Assembly: GCF_000820185.1 (NCBI RefSeq) | Contig: NZ_CDCA01000022.1 | Coordinates: 323 to 64,322, forward strand | Length of the DNA stretch: 64,000 nt | Reading direction: 5' to 3' | DNA from: Aeromonas tecta | Lineage (GTDB): Bacteria; Pseudomonadota; Gammaproteobacteria; Enterobacterales; Aeromonadaceae | Shown: positions 59,966-64,000 of the stretch, piece by piece | Layout: every line of letters starts with the position of its first letter | Position numbering within the stretch: position 1 is the stretch's first letter | Notes under the pieces: model-generated | Told to the model about the DNA's origin: nothing | Seen by the model: the letters and a program-made list of their open reading frames with translations, nothing else | Databases searched by the model: none | Position numbers and translations under genes: made by a program

Positions 59966-60399
59966 ACTCACTTGCACTACCGTTAAGGGAAGACAGGTTA
60001 GCGCCGGGAAAAGCTCCCGACGAGTTGTTGAATGAGCCCGTCAACATCGCGACAAATTGTCGATAAAACAAACAAATCAGCAACATACAGGTTCATTCAA
60101 AAGCGACTGAGTTTACCACTTTCGACCATATATCTGCCACGCCAAATGGGGAATATTCCCGCGCCATCACAAAATTAAGCTTCAATGAATATTTCGCTAG
60201 CACCCTTGCAAGCCGTGGTTTTAAAGGATTTTTTGTTTTGATACTTAATTAGAGGTAGTTTTGTGCAAGGCGGCTGATGATTAGAAAAAGTAATCCCTAT
60301 TATCCCCCGCCCTGCCCAGGAGGACGATCCCGAAACCTGACGCTTTCGTGACAAAATTGTTAATTAGTCGAAGATTAGGTAATCAGAAGGTCAAATTAG
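59966..60399 (-). promoter_or_regulatory. nqr operon upstream region
   Basis: This is 434 nt with no gene, A/T-rich, between bolA and nqrA on the minus strand. It holds a perfect 13-nt palindrome CGACAAATTGTCG at 60051-60063 and a perfect 12-nt palindrome GGGAATATTCCC at 60152-60163. The nqr promoter should lie here, but I could not pick one pair of -35/-10 boxes. No bolA terminator hairpin was found. Confidence 0.45.
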
Positions 60400-60714
60400 T
60401 CAGACGAGCGGGGGTTTACTGACGCAACTCGGCGTTTTGGGGGCCTGTTCCCGCTGTTGCCATTCAGCTTCGGTATAGGTATGCAGTGCCAATGCATGAA
60501 TGGCACCTGCCAGCTCCTGTGCCAAAATGCCGTTGACCTGACGATGGCGCCCCAGCAGGCGCTGCCCCGCAAACGCCTCGCTCACCACTATGACCTTGAA
60601 GTGGCTCTCCGAGCCCGGTGCCACCCGGTGCATGTAGCTCTCGTTGATCACCTCAAGGTGGCTGGGGGACAAGGCGGCGGCCAATTTGGCCTCGATCTGT
60701 TGTTGCATGCTCAC
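60400..60714 (-). CDS. bolA: BolA family protein
   Basis: The product is 104 aa (E. coli 105). It is a class II KH-like fold protein that works with monothiol glutaredoxin and influences cell shape and stress response. [20 protein letters not shown] and [19 protein letters not shown] are the family core, with the conserved His residues. The start is probably GTG 60714 with GGAG 8 nt upstream; ATG 60708 is the alternative. It diverges from rlmG. Confidence 0.93.
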   Translation of the reverse strand: MSMQQQIEAKLAAALSPSHLEVINESYMHRVAPGSESHFKVIVVSEAFAGQRLLGRHRQVNGILAQELAGAIHALALHTYTEAEWQQREQAPKTPSCVSKPPLV

Positions 60715-60922
60715 GGTAAAGACTCCCTGAATGGATGTCCGGCCATTGTAGCCAGGGTTGCCTCCCTGTTACATCAGGCTAACGGGAAATCGGGAGGCAA
60801 CAGCTCATCTCGCCGGACTGGTGAAATTCTCCACCCCCGCTAGAATAGCGCCACTTTAACTACCTGCAGGCAGCGCCCTGTGGGCAGTTGTCTTATCAAT
60901 GCACCACCTTGGACTCTCTTTT

Positions 60923-62062
60923 ATGCAGACCCTTCTCGACACGGCCCATTGTCGTCTGACCCTGTATCGTTACCCACGGCAGAGCCAGGATCCCCTGCAG
61001 GCCTGGGATGCGGCAGACGAGTACCTGATCAACCAGCTCGCCGAGTCAGCGCTGGCCCCAGCGGGCCCCGTCATCATCATGAACGATGGCTTCGGCGCCC
61101 TGGCCGCCTATCTGCACGGCCATGCCCCGGTCTGCGTGAGCGACTCTTACATCAGCGAGCGCGCCACCCTGGCCAATCTGGCCGAGAACGAGCTGGATCC
61201 CGGCCACATCACGCTGCAGGACGCACTGGCACCATTGCCCTCCGCCCCCGCGCTGGTGGTGATCAAGGTCTCCAAATACCAGGCGCTGCTCGAGCAGCAA
61301 CTGCTGGCGCTGCGCCAGGTGGTCACCCCGGCCACCCGTATCCTGGCCGCCGGCAAGGCGAAAGACATTCACAGCTCGACCCTCAAGCTGTTTGAAAAAT
61401 ACCTGGGGCCAACCCAGACCTCGCTGGCCTGGAAGAAGGCACGCCTCATCCACTGCACCGTCGAGGACGGGGCCGAGCGCCAGGCGCTGGCCAACCCCTT
61501 CCCGACCACCTGGCCGCTGGAAGGCAGTGGCATGCTCATCCACAACCACGCCAATGTGTTTTCGCGCACCAGCCTGGATATCGGCGCCCGTTTCATGCTG
61601 GACAATTTGCCCATCCACAGCGCGCGCAAGGTAATCGATCTCGGCTGCGGCAACGGTGTGCTGGGGCTGGCCTTGCTGGCACGAGATAGCGAGGTGGAGG
61701 TGACCTTCATCGACGAATCCTATATGGCGGTCGCCTCGGCGCGGCTGAACGTCGAGCACAATCTGCCGGGTGCCCTGCCCCGCGCCCACTTCATGGTCAA
61801 CAACTGTCTCGATGGCGTCGAGGTCGGTTCGGCGGATCGGATCCTCTGCAATCCCCCCTTCCATCAATTGCAGGCCATCACCGATCATATCGCCTGGCAG
61901 ATGTTCAGCGATGCACACCGGGTGTTGCCTCAGGGGGGGGAACTCTGGATAGTTGGCAACCGTCATCTGGACTATCACAACAAACTCAAGCGCTTGTTTG
62001 CCAACGCACAAGTGGTTGCGTCGAACAGCAAATTCGTTATTTTGAAAGCCATCAAACGCTAA
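60923..62062 (+). CDS. rlmG: 23S rRNA (guanine(1835)-N2)-methyltransferase RlmG
   Basis: The product is 379 aa (E. coli RlmG/YgjO is 378). It makes m2G1835 in 23S rRNA. It has duplicated Rossmann-like halves: a degenerate N-terminal one (MNDGFGALAAYL, SDSYISERATLANL) and a catalytic C-terminal one with SAM loop VIDLGCGNGVLGLALL and the N2-G motif CNPPFHQ. I distinguish it from RsmC by resemblance to remembered YgjO (for example NHANVFSRTSLDIGARF). ATG 60923 is preferred to ATG 60899, because the resulting N-terminus aligns with E. coli. Confidence 0.93.
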   Translation: MQTLLDTAHCRLTLYRYPRQSQDPLQAWDAADEYLINQLAESALAPAGPVIIMNDGFGALAAYLHGHAPVCVSDSYISERATLANLAENELDPGHITLQDALAPLPSAPALVVIKVSKYQALLEQQLLALRQVVTPATRILAAGKAKDIHSSTLKLFEKYLGPTQTSLAWKKARLIHCTVEDGAERQALANPFPTTWPLEGSGMLIHNHANVFSRTSLDIGARFMLDNLPIHSARKVIDLGCGNGVLGLALLARDSEVEVTFIDESYMAVASARLNVEHNLPGALPRAHFMVNNCLDGVEVGSADRILCNPPFHQLQAITDHIAWQMFSDAHRVLPQGGELWIVGNRHLDYHNKLKRLFANAQVVASNSKFVILKAIKR

Positions 62063-62088
62063 ACGCCATCAAACGCCAAAGGAAACCC

Positions 62089-62664
62089 ATGATGAAAAAG
62101 TCAATCTTGCTGCTAGCTGCCCTGATTTTGGGTGGTTGTGCTACTCATTGGCCGGAGACCGCCCTGCTCAACCCGCAAGTCATCCCCTCCAACCAGCAGT
62201 ACTACTCCGGCAACCGGATCACCATGGAAGGGGTGGACAAGCGCGAAGCCGCCTATGTCTTCTCCATCAAGAAGAAAGAAAAGGCGCCCGTGCTGGTCAA
62301 CAGCGAACAGCCGCTCAACAACTTGCTGGCCGAGAAACTGGCGCAAGGGTTGCGCAGCCAGGGGCTGGAAGTGGGCAACAGTGGCACCACCAACCTGACC
62401 CTGGCCATCTCCAGCGCCGCGATTCATGTGGAAGAAAAAACCTTCACCTACGTCACCAAGTCCAAGGTCAGCCTGCAGGTCATCGCCGACTTCCAGGGCA
62501 ACAAGCTGACCAAGCAGTTCAACATGTCGTCCAGCAAGGAAGAGCCGGGTGAGCCGAGCATGGCCGAGCTGGAGTCCATCCTGAACCAGCAGTTGGGCAG
62601 CTTGCTGCAACAGATCATGGCCGACGAGGCGCTGCGTGGTTATCTCAAGGGTCAACCGAGCTGA
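62089..62664 (+). CDS. yajG: YajG family lipoprotein
   Basis: The product is 191 aa (E. coli YajG is 192). The lipoprotein signal is KKSILLLAALILGGCATHW with lipobox LGGC. Mature sequence has ALLNPQVIPSN and SEQPLNNLLAEKLAQGLRSQ, typical of the family. Function is unknown. In E. coli yajG lies between bolA and ampG; here it also lies in that interval. A second ATG directly follows the first. Confidence 0.92.
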   Translation: MMKKSILLLAALILGGCATHWPETALLNPQVIPSNQQYYSGNRITMEGVDKREAAYVFSIKKKEKAPVLVNSEQPLNNLLAEKLAQGLRSQGLEVGNSGTTNLTLAISSAAIHVEEKTFTYVTKSKVSLQVIADFQGNKLTKQFNMSSSKEEPGEPSMAELESILNQQLGSLLQQIMADEALRGYLKGQPS

Positions 62665-62678
62665 GTGAGGAGATATAA

Positions 62679-63230
62679 ATGAAAAAATTCTGGTTACTGG
62701 CCATGCTGATCGCCCCGCTGGCATTTGCGGGTCCCAAGGTTCGCATGGAGACCAACCACGGCAACATCGTGATCGAGCTGGCGCCGAAGCAGGCACCACA
62801 GACGGTGAAGAACTTCCTGCGTTACGTGGCCGATGGCAGTTATGACGGCAGCCTGTTCCATCGCGTGATCCAGAACTTCGTGGTACAAGGCGGCGGCTAC
62901 AACCAGCAGTTCCAGCAACTGCCGACCTTCGATCCCGTGGTAAATGAGTCCAAGGGTGGCCTGCCCAACAAGCGCGGCAGCATCGCCATGGCACGCACCC
63001 AGGCGGTGGACAGCGCCACCCGCCAGTTCTATTTCAACCTGGCGGACAACGATAACCTCAATGCCAACGCAGGCGCCGGTTATACCGTGTTTGGCCAGGT
63101 CGTAGAGGGCATGGAGGTGCTGGACAAGCTGGCTCAGGTACAGACCGGCTACAGCTCGATCCTGCGTGCCAACGACGTGCCGACCAGCCCCGTCATCTTG
63201 AAAAAAGTGATCCTGCTGGCGGACAAGTAA
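62679..63230 (+). CDS. periplasmic peptidyl-prolyl cis-trans isomerase (cyclophilin, PpiA-type)
   Basis: The product is 183 aa. The signal peptide KKFWLLAMLIAPLAFA is cleaved before GPKVRMETNHG. The cyclophilin core has FLRYVADGSYDGSLFHRVIQ followed by NFVVQGGGYN, with the catalytic Arg, and RGSIAMARTQAVDSATRQFY. It speeds proline isomerisation in exported proteins. It follows yajG by 14 nt with its own ribosome site (GAGGAG), so they are probably cotranscribed. Confidence 0.92.
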   Translation: MKKFWLLAMLIAPLAFAGPKVRMETNHGNIVIELAPKQAPQTVKNFLRYVADGSYDGSLFHRVIQNFVVQGGGYNQQFQQLPTFDPVVNESKGGLPNKRGSIAMARTQAVDSATRQFYFNLADNDNLNANAGAGYTVFGQVVEGMEVLDKLAQVQTGYSSILRANDVPTSPVILKKVILLADK

Positions 63231-63262
63231 CAGGGCGAGCCGCGCATCGCGACGCTCCCGAG

Positions 63263-63333
63263 TCACCGGCAGCGCAGTCCAGTTCCCGGGCCTATTCCAT
63301 AACGAAATAGGTCCGGGAAGACGCTGCCGGTGA
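63263..63333. repeat. long composite palindrome after the cyclophilin gene
   Basis: Outer arms TCACCGGCAGCG and CGCTGCCGGTGA pair perfectly (12 bp). Inner arms TTCCCGGGCCTATT and AATAGGTCCGGGAA pair with one G/T wobble. An unpaired CAGTCCAG lies on the left side only. No T-run follows, so a standard terminator is unlikely; a transcript-end structure or small palindromic element is possible. Confidence 0.55.
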
Positions 63334-63733
63334 TCCATCAACAGCCCCCTCAGGCATCCCCCTCATCCTCTCCCGCTGGCTTAGCGGCATGTCACTTTTC
63401 GTCTGACGCACATCCCGCCCACAGCGGAGCCATTAACGCTGGCTGCTCGTCTCCGGCAAGAACGCCTTCCCCATCTCCTCACATTGCGACCTTAAGCGGC
63501 CGATAAGCCGAAGCTCTGGCTCAAGTACAGCAATGGGATAAGCACTCACTCCTCGCCTGGCACCGACCAGCGCTGCCTGCGCAAGCGCGGTCAACGCCCG
63601 TGCGCCAGAGCGCCATTCGCTCGCCCCTGCCTTGACCAATCTCCCTGCTTCCGGCCAACGTCGATACTGCTTGCCTTGGCTATCCCCCTTTAACCTGACA
63701 AAATGACTCCCTTTTCCCAGAGGAGTCAGGCAT
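63334..63733. other. gap between the cyclophilin gene and ampG
   Basis: This is 400 bases without a convincing gene. A minus-strand frame at 63433-63762 (109 codons) is open but runs through the ampG start, has no recognised family and no clear ribosome site, so it is not annotated as a gene. An ampG promoter should lie in the right half; I could not define it. Confidence 0.4.
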
Positions 63734-64000
63734 TTGAACACTCTCCGCCCCCCACGTCGCACAACCAGCTGGCGCGACTCCCTCGCCGTCTATCTGGAGG
63801 CGCGGGTGCTCACCCTGTTTGCCATGGGTTTCTCCTCCGGCCTGCCCTTGTTGCTGGTGTTTGGCACCCTCTCGTTCTGGCTGCGCGAAGCCGGCGTCAG
63901 CCTGACCGATATCGGTTACATGAGCTGGGTCGCCCTGGCTTATGGTTTTAAATGGATGTGGTCACCGCTGGTCGACAGGATGCCGCTGCCGCTGCTCTCT
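63734..64000 (+). CDS. ampG: muropeptide permease AmpG (partial, 3' end off window)
   Basis: 89 codons are visible. The start is a TTG at 63734 with AGAGGAG 8 nt upstream; there is no ATG in frame before residue 31. The first major-facilitator helix region has TLFAMGFSSGLPLLLVFGTL, like the E. coli AmpG pattern GFASGLPLALTSGTL, followed by GYMSWVALAYGFKWMWSPLVD. AmpG imports anhydro-muropeptides for cell-wall recycling and ampC signalling. Gene order yajG-ppi-ampG supports it. Confidence 0.88.
   Translation, partial: MNTLRPPRRTTSWRDSLAVYLEARVLTLFAMGFSSGLPLLLVFGTLSFWLREAGVSLTDIGYMSWVALAYGFKWMWSPLVDRMPLPLLS

Noticed and set aside
63433..63762. A 109-codon minus-strand frame between the cyclophilin gene and ampG
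   Set aside because: It runs across the ampG ribosome site and start, is Arg/Gly/Ala-rich, has no recognised family and no clear start. It is not excluded, but not supportable.

Overview
The window is GC-rich chromosomal DNA of a gammaproteobacterium. Gene content and order point to Aeromonas or a close relative: an Enterobacteria-like rpsB-to-accA envelope/translation block lies next to a complete Na+-NQR operon with apbE and nqrM, and there are families common in Vibrio/Shewanella/Aeromonas (DUF3549, DUF3301, DUF2789, DUF2310). The genus call is inference from content and protein resemblance; no 16S rRNA or other decisive marker is present. I see no insertion sequence, prophage, integron, CRISPR array, tRNA or rRNA.

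Layout. (1) 1-20.6 kb, all on the minus strand, reads in transcription order rpsB, tsf, pyrH, frr, uppS, cdsA, dxr, rseP, bamA, skp, lpxD, fabZ, lpxA, lpxB, rnhB, dnaE, accA. This is the classical cluster for translation, lipid carriers, outer-membrane assembly, lipid A and fatty-acid synthesis. A CadC-like membrane regulator, cut by the left edge, follows. A structured S2 leader precedes rpsB, and hairpins punctuate the cluster. (2) 20.6-25.7 kb on the plus strand: map, glnD, dapD and yaeH, diverging from rpsB as in E. coli. (3) 25.9-30.6 kb on the minus strand: ptsG (glucose PTS EIICB) and a detached lamB-malM maltose-uptake unit with its own control region. (4) 30.7-32.5 kb on the minus strand: yqcA-truC-yqcC. 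(5) 32.7-35.8 kb on the plus strand: five small poorly known genes, inserted between yqcC and syd. (6) 35.9-45.8 kb: syd, queF, a TPR protein with a degenerate GGDEF domain, an intact diguanylate cyclase, ppnN, xni, an NAD-type isocitrate dehydrogenase and a small secreted protein. (7) 45.8-49.2 kb: rlmM, ygdD, an alpha/beta hydrolase and gcvA on minus, with the divergent sRNA gene gcvB on plus. (8) 49.2-52.8 kb: a chemoreceptor, dinB under a LexA box, and a small exported protein. (9) 52.8-60.0 kb on the minus strand: nqrABCDEF-apbE-nqrM. (10) 60.4-64 kb: bolA on minus, then rlmG, yajG, a periplasmic cyclophilin and the start of ampG on plus.

Most of the window is conserved housekeeping sequence. 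The less ordinary signals are these: two tandem, partly covarying stem-loops directly before the TPR/degenerate-GGDEF gene and its diguanylate cyclase neighbour; two LacI-family-type operators about seven helical turns apart upstream of lamB, with a CRP-like site placed at -41.5 of a possible promoter; a gcvB sRNA gene recognised from its G/U-rich seed region and position; a 12-bp in-frame tandem repeat that builds the apbE signal peptide; and long palindromes without U-tails at 31.3 and 63.3 kb.

All calls come from reading the sequence and from remembered family features. No alignment, search or folding program was run.
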